Assembly (NCBI RefSeq): GCF_023347235.1
Contig: NZ_CP094467.1
Coordinates: 1,054,001 to 1,118,000 of the forward strand
Direction of reading: 5' to 3'
Length of the DNA: 64,000 bases
From: Faecalibacterium sp. I4-1-79
GTDB lineage: Bacteria; Bacillota; Clostridia; Oscillospirales; Ruminococcaceae
In this document: positions 1 through 6,316 of the stretch, piece after piece
How positions within the stretch are numbered: position 1 is the stretch's first letter
Layout: the number at the start of each line of letters is the position of its first letter
Made by a program: the position numbers and the translations under genes
Notes under the pieces: model-generated
Told to the model about the DNA's origin: nothing
The model's input: the letters and a program-made list of their open reading frames with translations, nothing else
The model's database searches: none

Positions 1-278
1 ATACAGTAGGGCCGATTTATTCCGGCACAGCAGAGGATGCCGCGCAGCTGGCGGACTGCTACCGCAATTCGCTGAACCTTGCCAAAGAGCATGATGCCCA
101 TAGCATTGCGTTCCCGGCAATTTCGATCGGCGTGTATGGCTACCCGCTGGAAGATGCCACGGAGATTGCAGTCAAAACAGTGGCACAGTGGCTGGAAGAT
201 CACGCGGATTACGCCATGCAGGTGATTTTCTGCTGCTTCGATGCCCGGACGGAGCGGGTGTATCAGGCAAGGCTGTAA
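1..278 (+). CDS. Macro domain protein, C-terminal part (O-acetyl-ADP-ribose deacetylase-like)
   Basis: The gene is cut by the left edge; the open frame runs from base 3 to a TAA at 276-278. The visible 91 residues carry macro-domain signatures: TVGPIYSG near the start (the usual HTVGP motif), and AFPAISIGVYGYP, the ADP-ribose-binding loop. It ends where macro domains normally end. Macro proteins of this kind hydrolyse O-acetyl-ADP-ribose or remove ADP-ribose from proteins in the cytoplasm. A fragment of an ADP-ribosylglycohydrolase lies 8 kb downstream, so ADP-ribose metabolism may once have been richer here (inference). Confidence 0.85.
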   Translation, partial: TVGPIYSGTAEDAAQLADCYRNSLNLAKEHDAHSIAFPAISIGVYGYPLEDATEIAVKTVAQWLEDHADYAMQVIFCCFDARTERVYQARL

Positions 279-296
279 CCGGAAGAGGTGTGAGAG

Positions 297-1379
297 ATGG
301 GCTTTTTCAAAAAGCTGTTTACAGGGATTGGTTTTGCGGCAGGATTTCTGTTCTTCGGATGCTTGTCAGTGATTGTGTATGCGTCCCGTGGACGGCATAA
401 ACCCTGCCATCGGCGCAGCAGCTTTTGGAACACATTGGAGCGCTACCTGATTTTTTCGTGGATCTGTGAAGGTGTGCGCAGCAGCCGGAAACGAGCGGAG
501 ACGTCCTATTATCAGCGCACCGGCAGCGATTTCTGGCAGACTCAGAAACAAGCCCGGCCGGAAAGCGTTAAAAATACTGCTCCTGCGGAGAAAAAGTCAA
601 AGCCGGAAGCGAAAAACACGAGCACAGGTGCAACGCGGTCGGTAAAACCAAAGAGAACGGAGCGTCCTTCTGCGGCACAGAAAGCATCGGCAGCACAAAG
701 CGGTGCCAAAAGCGTGTCGGTGCCGACTGTACTAGGGCAAAACGTTTCGGAGGCTGACGCAGAAAAGCACAGCGAATGGTCAAAGCCTAAGCCAGAGCCC
801 AAGCAGGAGCATGCTGCGCAACAGTCAGAAGCCAAAGAAGTACATCAAAAGTCCGCACAGCAATTGGAAGCAGAACGGCAGCAGAAACTGGAAACTCTGC
901 GCACTGCGATGCAGAAACAAATTTGCGCCATCCATGCAGATGTAGAACTCCCGGCCAACGGTCAGAATGACAGTAAAGCGGCGGAGCAGAAACTGCATAT
1001 CCTGCTGTATAAATCCACACTGCCTGAGAATGACCTGAATCAAGCGCTGGATGAGCTTCGGACGGAGCGCAGACGGCAAAAGGCAGAGTATCAGGGCGCA
1101 CCGTTCGCAGACGTGTTTTTGGTCAGTCTGATTTTGTCCGATGAGGATAGTGAGCGGGCCTGCATCGTGGATGTGGGGGATACGGGCATGAGCTATGTCA
1201 TTCCGTGGGGCAGCATCCCGAAAGACCTGCAGAAATCGCTGCACCGCTACGTATCGGAAGCGGAAGGAAAACTCTGCGGCTACTGCAAGGAAGAACTCTG
1301 CAACAGTGAAAGCGGCAGGATGGTCGTGGAACTGTATCTTGGTAAACAGGATGGGCATGGCTCCCGAATCCTGTACTGA
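297..1379 (+). CDS. Membrane-anchored hypothetical protein with Lys/Gln/Ala-rich linker
   Basis: I do not recognise this 360-residue protein. The ATG follows a GAAGAGGTG ribosome site, 18 bases after the macrodomain gene, so the two may be co-transcribed. Residues about 8-30 form one hydrophobic segment (GIGFAAGFLFFGCLSVIVYA). Residues about 80-200 are a charged, low-complexity Lys/Pro/Ala/Gln stretch that looks disordered or coiled. Residues about 200-360 look folded, with a Cys pair (GYCKEELC) near the end. The layout suggests a membrane-tethered cytoplasmic domain on a flexible linker. No function can be assigned. Confidence 0.6.
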   Translation: MGFFKKLFTGIGFAAGFLFFGCLSVIVYASRGRHKPCHRRSSFWNTLERYLIFSWICEGVRSSRKRAETSYYQRTGSDFWQTQKQARPESVKNTAPAEKKSKPEAKNTSTGATRSVKPKRTERPSAAQKASAAQSGAKSVSVPTVLGQNVSEADAEKHSEWSKPKPEPKQEHAAQQSEAKEVHQKSAQQLEAERQQKLETLRTAMQKQICAIHADVELPANGQNDSKAAEQKLHILLYKSTLPENDLNQALDELRTERRRQKAEYQGAPFADVFLVSLILSDEDSERACIVDVGDTGMSYVIPWGSIPKDLQKSLHRYVSEAEGKLCGYCKEELCNSESGRMVVELYLGKQDGHGSRILY

Positions 1380-1393
1380 AAATGGAGTAAAGA

Positions 1394-2059
1394 TTGAAAT
1401 ACAGAGAAATCGCAGACGGCATTTTTGTTGACCGTCCCAACCGCTTTATTGCCCATGTGGGAGTGAATGGAGCAGTGGAAACCGTTCATGTCAAGAACAC
1501 CGGGCGGTGCAGGGAACTGCTGCTGCCCGGTACGGCGGTTCGGCTGGAAGTGTCAGATAACCCGAAACGCAAAACAAAATACGACCTTGTGGCGGTACAT
1601 AAGCAGGGGCTTGGTTGGGTCAACATGGACAGTCAGGCACCCAATAAGGTGGTAGGGGAGTGGCTTGTAAAACAGGGCTACGACTATATCAAGCCGGAAT
1701 TCACCTATGGGAAGTCCCGCATCGACTTTTATATGGAAAAGGGCGAGCAAAAGTATCTGATGGAAGTCAAGGGCTGCACACTGGAAGTGGACGGTATCGG
1801 CTACTTCCCGGATGCACCTACCGAGCGCGGCGTGAAGCACCTGCACGAGCTGGCGCAGGCACAGCAGGCAGGGTATCGGTGCGCAGTGGCTTTCGTGATT
1901 CAGATGGAAGGCATCACCGAGGTGCGGCCAAATGTCAGCACACAGCCGGAGTTTGGTACGGCACTGGCCGAAGCCAAAGCCGCTGGTGTGCAGGTGCTGT
2001 TTTTGCTCTGCCATGTAGGGCGGGACAGTCTGGAAATCGTGGAGCAGAGGGAAGGGTGA
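1394..2059 (+). CDS. sfsA: SfsA family protein (sugar fermentation stimulation protein homologue)
   Basis: The 221 residues match SfsA over its whole usual length (about 220-235). Visible landmarks are the N-terminal OB-like part with NTGRCRELLLPG, the motif YGKSRIDFY with the nuclease-like Asp, the EVKGCTLE strand, and FPDAPTERGVKHLHEL. The fold is a PD-(D/E)XK nuclease-like domain that binds DNA; its role is poorly understood (family knowledge). The start is TTG at 1394, 15 bases after the previous stop; no better ATG exists upstream in frame. Confidence 0.9.
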   Translation: MKYREIADGIFVDRPNRFIAHVGVNGAVETVHVKNTGRCRELLLPGTAVRLEVSDNPKRKTKYDLVAVHKQGLGWVNMDSQAPNKVVGEWLVKQGYDYIKPEFTYGKSRIDFYMEKGEQKYLMEVKGCTLEVDGIGYFPDAPTERGVKHLHELAQAQQAGYRCAVAFVIQMEGITEVRPNVSTQPEFGTALAEAKAAGVQVLFLLCHVGRDSLEIVEQREG

Positions 2060-2081
2060 AGACGGCAGAAAAACGCTTTGC

Positions 2082-2135
2082 GTGATTCAGTCACAGAAAT
2101 CATAAATAGGAAATGTTATCATATAGATACAAGAA
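2082..2135 (+). promoter_or_regulatory. Upstream element shared with the second desulfoferrodoxin gene
   Basis: The dyad GTGA-N5-TCAC (2082-2085 and 2091-2094), followed by TAGGAAATGTTATCATATAG, recurs almost unchanged before the paralogue at 31067. The centre of the dyad differs (TTCAG versus CCCGG) while the arms and trailing CAGAAA are kept, which suggests a protein-binding site. The regulator is unknown; the arms resemble, but do not match, CRP/FNR spacing. Confidence 0.5.
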
Positions 2136-2169
2136 ACACACCGATAACATTCCGATGGAGGATTTCGAT

Positions 2170-2547
2170 ATGAAGGCAAAGTTTTACATCTGCAATCACT
2201 GCGGCAACCTCGTCACTACCATCCATAACGCAGGCGTTCCGCTGGTCTGCTGCGGGGAGAAAATGAAAGAGCTGGTTCCCAATACGGTGGAAGCCAGCGG
2301 CGAGAAGCATCTGCCGGTGGCAGAGCTTTCCGGCAGTCGTCTCACGGTCACAGTGGGCGCGGTGGAGCACCCCATGGCGGATGTTCACTATATTCAGTGG
2401 ATTTTTGTGGAGACTGAGAACGGCGGGCAGATCCGCTATCTGAATCCGGGGCAGGCTCCCAACGCGGTGTTTGAACTGGGAAGTGAAAAGCCGGTGGCCG
2501 TTTACGCATACTGCAATCTGCATGGGCTCTGGATGACGAAACTCTGA
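2170..2547 (+). CDS. dfx: Desulfoferrodoxin (2Fe superoxide reductase), copy 1
   Basis: This 125-residue protein reduces superoxide to peroxide without making oxygen, a typical anaerobe defence. The N-terminal desulforedoxin centre is FYICNHCGN plus VCCGEK (four Cys). The catalytic Fe site is provided by GEKHLP, the HPM...H segment and CNLHGLW (His ligands plus Cys). I chose ATG 2170 because a GGAGGA site sits 7 bases upstream; an open frame extends to 2113 but enters the conserved regulatory element. A near-identical paralogue lies at 31067. Confidence 0.93.
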   Translation: MKAKFYICNHCGNLVTTIHNAGVPLVCCGEKMKELVPNTVEASGEKHLPVAELSGSRLTVTVGAVEHPMADVHYIQWIFVETENGGQIRYLNPGQAPNAVFELGSEKPVAVYAYCNLHGLWMTKL

Positions 2548-2564
2548 TACAATCAATGCAAACG

Positions 2565-2596
2565 GGGAGTGATTTGATGTCACTCCCTGTTTTTTG
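2565..2596 (+). terminator. Terminator of desulfoferrodoxin gene 1
   Basis: An 8-bp stem GGGAGTGA/TCACTCCC with a 7-base loop is followed by a T-rich run (TGTTTTTTG). Confidence 0.85.
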
Positions 2597-2603
2597 ATGA
2601 GAA

Positions 2604-2632
2604 TTTACAGTAATGAAAGTACTTGCTATAAT
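2604..2632 (+). promoter_or_regulatory. Strong sigma-A type promoter
   Basis: TTTACA (2604-2609), 17-base spacer, and a perfect TATAAT (2627-2632). Transcription would begin near 2639-2641, at the foot of the first hairpin of the structured region below. Confidence 0.8.
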
Positions 2633-2639
2633 ATCGCCA

Positions 2640-2810
2640 TGGCGCAAGTTTCAGTTGCGCAAGAGGGAAAATTGCCTGAAATGCATTAAAGGCTGATAAT
2701 ACTCCGTGAGCTGCTCACAAGAGCAGCTCCATCGAGTCGCGGTCATTGTGCATTTTCAAGCTGAAAACAGGCCGGGACTCGGAAAAGGAGTCTCGGCCTG
2801 TTTGTGTTTT
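2640..2810 (+). ncRNA. Structured RNA or leader of unknown class
   Basis: Between a clean promoter and a clean terminator lie about 170 bases with no ORF but strong pairing. GCGCAA/TTGCGC (2642-2647/2655-2660) closes a loop GTTTCAG whose bases are complementary to CTGAAAAC at 2761-2768 (with one bulge), a possible pseudoknot. GCCT/AGGC pairs at 2674/2690. ACTC...GAGT encloses an 8-bp stem GAGCTGCT/AGCAGCTC (2708-2728). AAATGCA (2680) can pair with TGCATTT (2749). The last helix is a terminator. It could be a small RNA, or a leader of the XRE gene 25 bases further on. I cannot match it to a known family. Confidence 0.55.
2768..2810 (+). terminator. Rho-independent terminator ending the structured RNA
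   Basis: CAGGCCGGGACTC (2768-2780) pairs with GGAGTCTCGGCCTG (2787-2800, with one bulged T), then TTTGTGTTTT. It sits just before the XRE gene, so it could attenuate that gene or isolate the RNA. Confidence 0.85.
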
Positions 2811-2834
2811 CGGCGCAAAGGAAAGGATTGAACA

Positions 2835-3134
2835 ATGCGATTTGATGCAAAAGAATTCGGCGGACGTATCCGCGATTTGCGGAAAAAGAAGGGGATTACA
2901 CAGGAACAGTTGAGTATAATGCTGAACGTTAGTGCGAACCATCTTGCAAAAGTTGAAACGGGAAGCCGCTGCTGCTCGATTGAGTTGCTGCAGGATCTTT
3001 CGTCCTGCCTGAATGTCAGAACGGACTATCTGCTGAACGGAGATGCACCGCATAACAACCATCTGAGGGAAAGACTGACGTTTCTTGCACAGGAATTAGA
3101 AAAGATTACGGCGGACCTCCCGGTATGGGGATAG
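2835..3134 (+). CDS. XRE family helix-turn-helix regulator
   Basis: This 99-residue DNA-binding protein has the helix-turn-helix at about residues 11-65: IRDLRKKKGITQEQLSIML, then ANHLAKVETGSRCCS. A further 35 residues may serve dimerisation. An AAAGGAAAGG site precedes the ATG. It lies directly behind the terminator of the structured RNA, so its expression may depend on readthrough. Targets are unknown. Confidence 0.85.
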   Translation: MRFDAKEFGGRIRDLRKKKGITQEQLSIMLNVSANHLAKVETGSRCCSIELLQDLSSCLNVRTDYLLNGDAPHNNHLRERLTFLAQELEKITADLPVWG

Positions 3135-3150
3135 GAAAAGCAAAATCCTC

Positions 3151-3179
3151 TTTTTCAATGCCCAAAAGCGTGGTAGAAT
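3151..3179 (+). promoter_or_regulatory. Promoter of DUF523 gene (TTTTTC-17-TAGAAT, extended -10)
   Basis: TTTTTC (3151-3156), 17-base spacer ending GCGTGG, TAGAAT (3174-3179). The GTGG-TANAAT style recurs at 12015, 20411, 32383 and 54880. Confidence 0.6.
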
Positions 3180-3219
3180 AGGTAAAAGATTCAGTATCTG
3201 AAAAACGGAGCGCGCAACA

Positions 3220-3681
3220 ATGAAGATTCTGGTCAGCGCCTGCCTGCTGGGCGAAAACTGCAAATACAGCGGCGGAAACAATTACAATCAGGCGGTCTGT
3301 GATTTTGTGCGGGGACATCAGGTGGTTCCGGTCTGCCCGGAGGTTTTGGGCGGTCTGCCCACACCGCGGTGCCCGGCGGAAATCGTGCAGGGCGTTGTCA
3401 CGAACAAAGAGGGCATCGATGTGGACCGGGAGTTCCGAGCGGGCGCAGCCAAGGCCCTTGCCATCGTAAAAGAAAATGGGGTGGAGCTTGCCATCCTGCA
3501 ATCCCGCAGCCCCAGCTGCGGCGTGAAGGAAATTTACGATGGAACGTTTTCCGGTACAAAAATCTCCGGACAGGGCGTTTTTGCGAAAATGCTGATGGAC
3601 GAAGGTGTCCGTGTTCTGGATGCCGGGGAATTGCCTAAAATTATCTTGAAAAATGAGGACGGAAAATGTCAATCAGACTGA
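3220..3681 (+). CDS. DUF523 family protein (TudS-like thiouracil desulfidase family)
   Basis: The 153 residues match DUF523, whose characterised members (TudS) bind a [4Fe-4S] cluster and remove sulfur from thiolated uracil. Conserved Cys sites are visible: VSACLLGENCKYSGG at the N-terminus, PVCPEVLGG near residue 40, and SRSPSCGVKEIYDG near 105, followed by GQGVFAK. Length is normal for the family. The gene overlaps the following HAD reading frame by 16 bases, suggesting one operon. The substrate here is inferred only. Confidence 0.85.
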   Translation: MKILVSACLLGENCKYSGGNNYNQAVCDFVRGHQVVPVCPEVLGGLPTPRCPAEIVQGVVTNKEGIDVDREFRAGAAKALAIVKENGVELAILQSRSPSCGVKEIYDGTFSGTKISGQGVFAKMLMDEGVRVLDAGELPKIILKNEDGKCQSD

Positions 3682-4208
3682 TTTGCAGCGATATTGACGG
3701 TACGCTGCTGCAATACGGCAGGAAAGAGCTGGAAGGCGAGATCTTTGAACAGATACGGGAGCTGCATCGGCGCGGTATTTTGTTCTGCCTGGCATCCGGC
3801 CGGCAGTATACCAGCCTGCGCAAGCTTTTTGCACCGGTGGCAGACTGTTGTGTGTTTCTCTGCGAAAACGGCGGTGTGATTTATAAGGACGAGCAGTGCA
3901 TTGCCAAGAATCCGATGCCGCGCGCGCTGGCCGAAGAAATCGCCAACGACCTGTGGATCCGCAGCGACGGGCAGGGCGAAGTGATGCTCTCCGGTCAGAA
4001 TACCGCCTACCTGATGGAGCGGGGTCTGGGAATGCTCAAGCGTATTCAGTTCATCGGGAACAATTATCAAATCATCCATGACCCTTCCGAGGTGCCGGAG
4101 GAGATCACAAAGGTATCGGTGTATCTGCACGAAGGCGTAGAATCTTACACGGAACGGTTTGTCCCACGATGGAAAGAGGCGAACTGCGCTGACAGGAGAA
4201 TTTTATGA
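3666..4208 (+). pseudogene. Cof-type HAD phosphatase, C-terminally truncated
   Basis: The first 165 residues match Cof-like HAD hydrolases: motif I ICSDIDGTLL with the nucleophile Asp, LASGRQYTSLRKL (motif II region), and the cap domain ending in KVSVYL. Family members are about 265 residues. Here the reading frame stops after 180 and lacks motif III Lys and motif IV (GDxxND), so Mg-dependent catalysis is unlikely. The junction falls just before the pentapeptide gene, whose ATG overlaps the stop by four bases. A deletion joining the two is the simplest explanation. Confidence 0.75.
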
Positions 4209-4792
4209 CAGAGCGTTATTGTGAAGGTGAACGGTTTGCTGACCTGTCGTTCACCGAGGAGACTTTTGAGGACTGCGACTTTACCGATTGCGTATTTGCG
4301 GATTGCTCTTTTACCAAGTGCGAACTGGATCATACCACGCTGAACGAGTGCAAATTCGTGCGGTGTGAGATCACAGGTCTGCGCAGCACCCATTCTTCGG
4401 TTCAGTCGCTGGATTTTGAGGACTGCCGTTTGCAGGAAATCGAGTGGGCACCACTGATGTCCAATGGTGCCTTCCCGGACCCTATCCACACGCTGAAAGA
4501 GTGCAGTCTGAAATATAACACCTTCACCGAAATGAACTTTAACCGCTTCGACTTTTCGGACGGCAACGAAATTGTCGGCTCCATGTTTGCCAAATGCGAG
4601 ATGCAGCTGGCGAATTTCAAGGGCACAGAGCTGCACGAGACGGAGTTTTACCAGTGTGATCTGCGCAAGGCGGATTTCCGGGATGCTACAGGCTATAAGG
4701 TGGACATTCTGGGCAGCCGCCTGAAAGATGCAAAGTTTTCCCTGCCGGAAGCGGTGAATCTGCTGGCAGATTTGAAGATCAAACTGTCGTAA
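4205..4792 (+). CDS. Pentapeptide repeat protein (Qnr/McbG-like)
   Basis: Almost all 195 residues follow the A(D/N)LXX-type five-residue pattern: FEDCDFTDCVFADCSFTKCE, later ANFKGTELHETEFYQCDLRK and ADFRDAT. Such proteins form a right-handed quadrilateral beta helix; some mimic DNA and protect gyrase or topoisomerase IV from quinolones or microcins. A break near residues 55-100 may be the usual loop. Length fits the 180-220 residue Qnr/MfpA range. Gyrase protection is inference only. A decayed copy of its start lies at 35875. Confidence 0.85.
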   Translation: MTERYCEGERFADLSFTEETFEDCDFTDCVFADCSFTKCELDHTTLNECKFVRCEITGLRSTHSSVQSLDFEDCRLQEIEWAPLMSNGAFPDPIHTLKECSLKYNTFTEMNFNRFDFSDGNEIVGSMFAKCEMQLANFKGTELHETEFYQCDLRKADFRDATGYKVDILGSRLKDAKFSLPEAVNLLADLKIKLS

Positions 4793-4804
4793 GAAGGAGA
4801 AAAA

Positions 4805-5257
4805 ATGCGTCAACTCATCATTGCACGAAAAGATCTGCAGATGTCTCCCGGTAAGCTGGCGGCGCAGTGCTGCCACGCTTCGCTGGCATTCTTCACCGAC
4901 CCCATCGGCATGGGCCAGGGCGTGGAACCCATCGAGAAAGACGGAGAAATTACCGGCTATCGGGCAGAAATCATGTTGGAGAAAGCAACCTATGAAGAAT
5001 GGTTCGATGGCTCTTTTACCAAAACTATCTGCGGGGCAAAGAACCGAAATCAACTGCTGAAAGCAAAGACAATTGCCGAGGAATTGGGCCTTGTGGAAAA
5101 CAAAGACTTCTTCCTTATCCGGGATGCCTGCCACACCGAGCTGGAGCCGGAAGAATTTGATGAAAACGGAGAAGGCATGACCCTGACCTGCATCGGTTTC
5201 CGCCCGCTGCCGGATGAAATTGCACATCAGATCAGCCATAAATTTCATTTGTATTGA
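4805..5257 (+). CDS. Peptidyl-tRNA hydrolase 2 family protein
   Basis: The 150 residues begin MRQLIIARKDLQMSPGKLAAQCCHASL, the PTH2 signature with the conserved Lys and AAQCxHA helix. The central KTICGAKNRNQLLKAK and the DACHTELEP segment match the family (usually D.G.T...). PTH2 enzymes release peptides from tRNA; bacterial copies are uncommon and their role is uncertain. A GGAGAAAAA ribosome site lies 12 bases after the pentapeptide stop. It converges on the DUF5131 gene 15 bases away. Confidence 0.85.
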   Translation: MRQLIIARKDLQMSPGKLAAQCCHASLAFFTDPIGMGQGVEPIEKDGEITGYRAEIMLEKATYEEWFDGSFTKTICGAKNRNQLLKAKTIAEELGLVENKDFFLIRDACHTELEPEEFDENGEGMTLTCIGFRPLPDEIAHQISHKFHLY

Positions 5258-5272
5258 TAGAATTCCTTTATT

Positions 5273-6154
5273 TTATAAGCATTTTCCACAGTCACTGCAG
5301 CCGTTGCAGATCAACTTGCTGCCGCAGGTCTCGCAGTTTGCGCGGAAATGGGGCACATAGAGATCTTCCTGCGGGATGGGGTAGCCCCAGTCGTCCACGA
5401 GGTCAAAATGAATGGGCCTGCCCTGATAGTTCATGCCGGATTTACAGGCCATTCGGCTTTGCAGCTGCTTGCTGGGCAGGTGGTAGCGTTTACCGTCTTT
5501 GATGAACACAGTGCCGGTCTCGATAAAGCAGAATGTCACGTTGGCATCCACACATTCCTGCCGGAGCGATTTGACCCAATCAAAATTGCAGGGGCGGGCA
5601 CCATCGTAGTTTTCGCCGCCGCAGATGACCTGCTCGATTTGCCCGGCGGTAAGGTACTGCCGGATGCTTACTGGCCCGATGAAGGGCGCGCACATGATGC
5701 CCTTGTGCTTGAAGGGCAGGTCAAACAGAATGGGAATGCGCTCATCGGCGCGGCGCTGATTTTCACAGGTGACGTTGAAAAAGATGTTGTCCCAACCGCT
5801 GCCCCAGTCCGGCGGCAGGCACTCCCGTACCCGCTGCGGCCGTTTGGTGAGCAGAAAAAACACCACATCGCTGCGCTGGCGCATGATGTCCCACGCCTCA
5901 ACCCGCCACGGGTCGGCTTCTTCCAAGAAGAAATCCGAGGTCATGCAGACCCGGATCTGCTCACCACTCTGGATTTTGTAGTGTCCGGTGCGGTCTTTCT
6001 GGAGCGGATAGGAAAAGCCGCTTTTCGTTTTGTAGATCTCGGCTCCGTTCTGGTCCCGCATCCGGTCGAGAAAATACATGTAGCAGTTCTGGCAGCCCTC
6101 GCTGCACTTGACGCAGCCGTGCCATGGATTCCAGATGTCGTGCAGGAAGCTCAC
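5273..6154 (-). CDS. DUF5131 (phage Gp37/Gp68-like) radical-SAM-type protein
   Basis: The 293-residue protein begins WNPWHGCVKCSEGCQNCYM, the spaced Cys motif of the Gp37/Gp68 family, which resembles a radical SAM iron-sulfur motif. It continues with VCMTSDFF, LLTKRPQR and NVTCENQRRADERIPIL, all typical of the family. The C-terminus adds a Cys cluster (CETCGSKLICNGCSDCGKC), probably a second metal site. The function is unproven; the family is common in phages and mobile elements. Its own promoter is at 6170-6198. Confidence 0.85.
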   Translation of the reverse strand: MSFLHDIWNPWHGCVKCSEGCQNCYMYFLDRMRDQNGAEIYKTKSGFSYPLQKDRTGHYKIQSGEQIRVCMTSDFFLEEADPWRVEAWDIMRQRSDVVFFLLTKRPQRVRECLPPDWGSGWDNIFFNVTCENQRRADERIPILFDLPFKHKGIMCAPFIGPVSIRQYLTAGQIEQVICGGENYDGARPCNFDWVKSLRQECVDANVTFCFIETGTVFIKDGKRYHLPSKQLQSRMACKSGMNYQGRPIHFDLVDDWGYPIPQEDLYVPHFRANCETCGSKLICNGCSDCGKCL

Positions 6155-6169
6155 CTTCTTTCTGTACCT

Positions 6170-6198
6170 ATTATAATAGCTGCGCGGACAGGAAACAA
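6170..6198 (-). promoter_or_regulatory. Promoter of DUF5131 gene
   Basis: On the minus strand TTGTTT (6198-6193), 17-base spacer, perfect TATAAT (6175-6170), about 15 bases before the ATG. Confidence 0.7.
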
Positions 6199-6316
6199 GA
6201 GCACCCCTTGCACCGCCCCATCGGATGTGATAAGATTAAACAAAATTTAATAACGCTTTGTATGAAAACAACTTTAGATAGAATTCCAGGATGATACAAC
6301 AGAAAGGAATTTGACT

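Noticed and set aside
4145-5248. A 367-residue minus-strand frame over the pentapeptide and PTH2 genes
   Set aside because: It covers two well-supported plus-strand genes.
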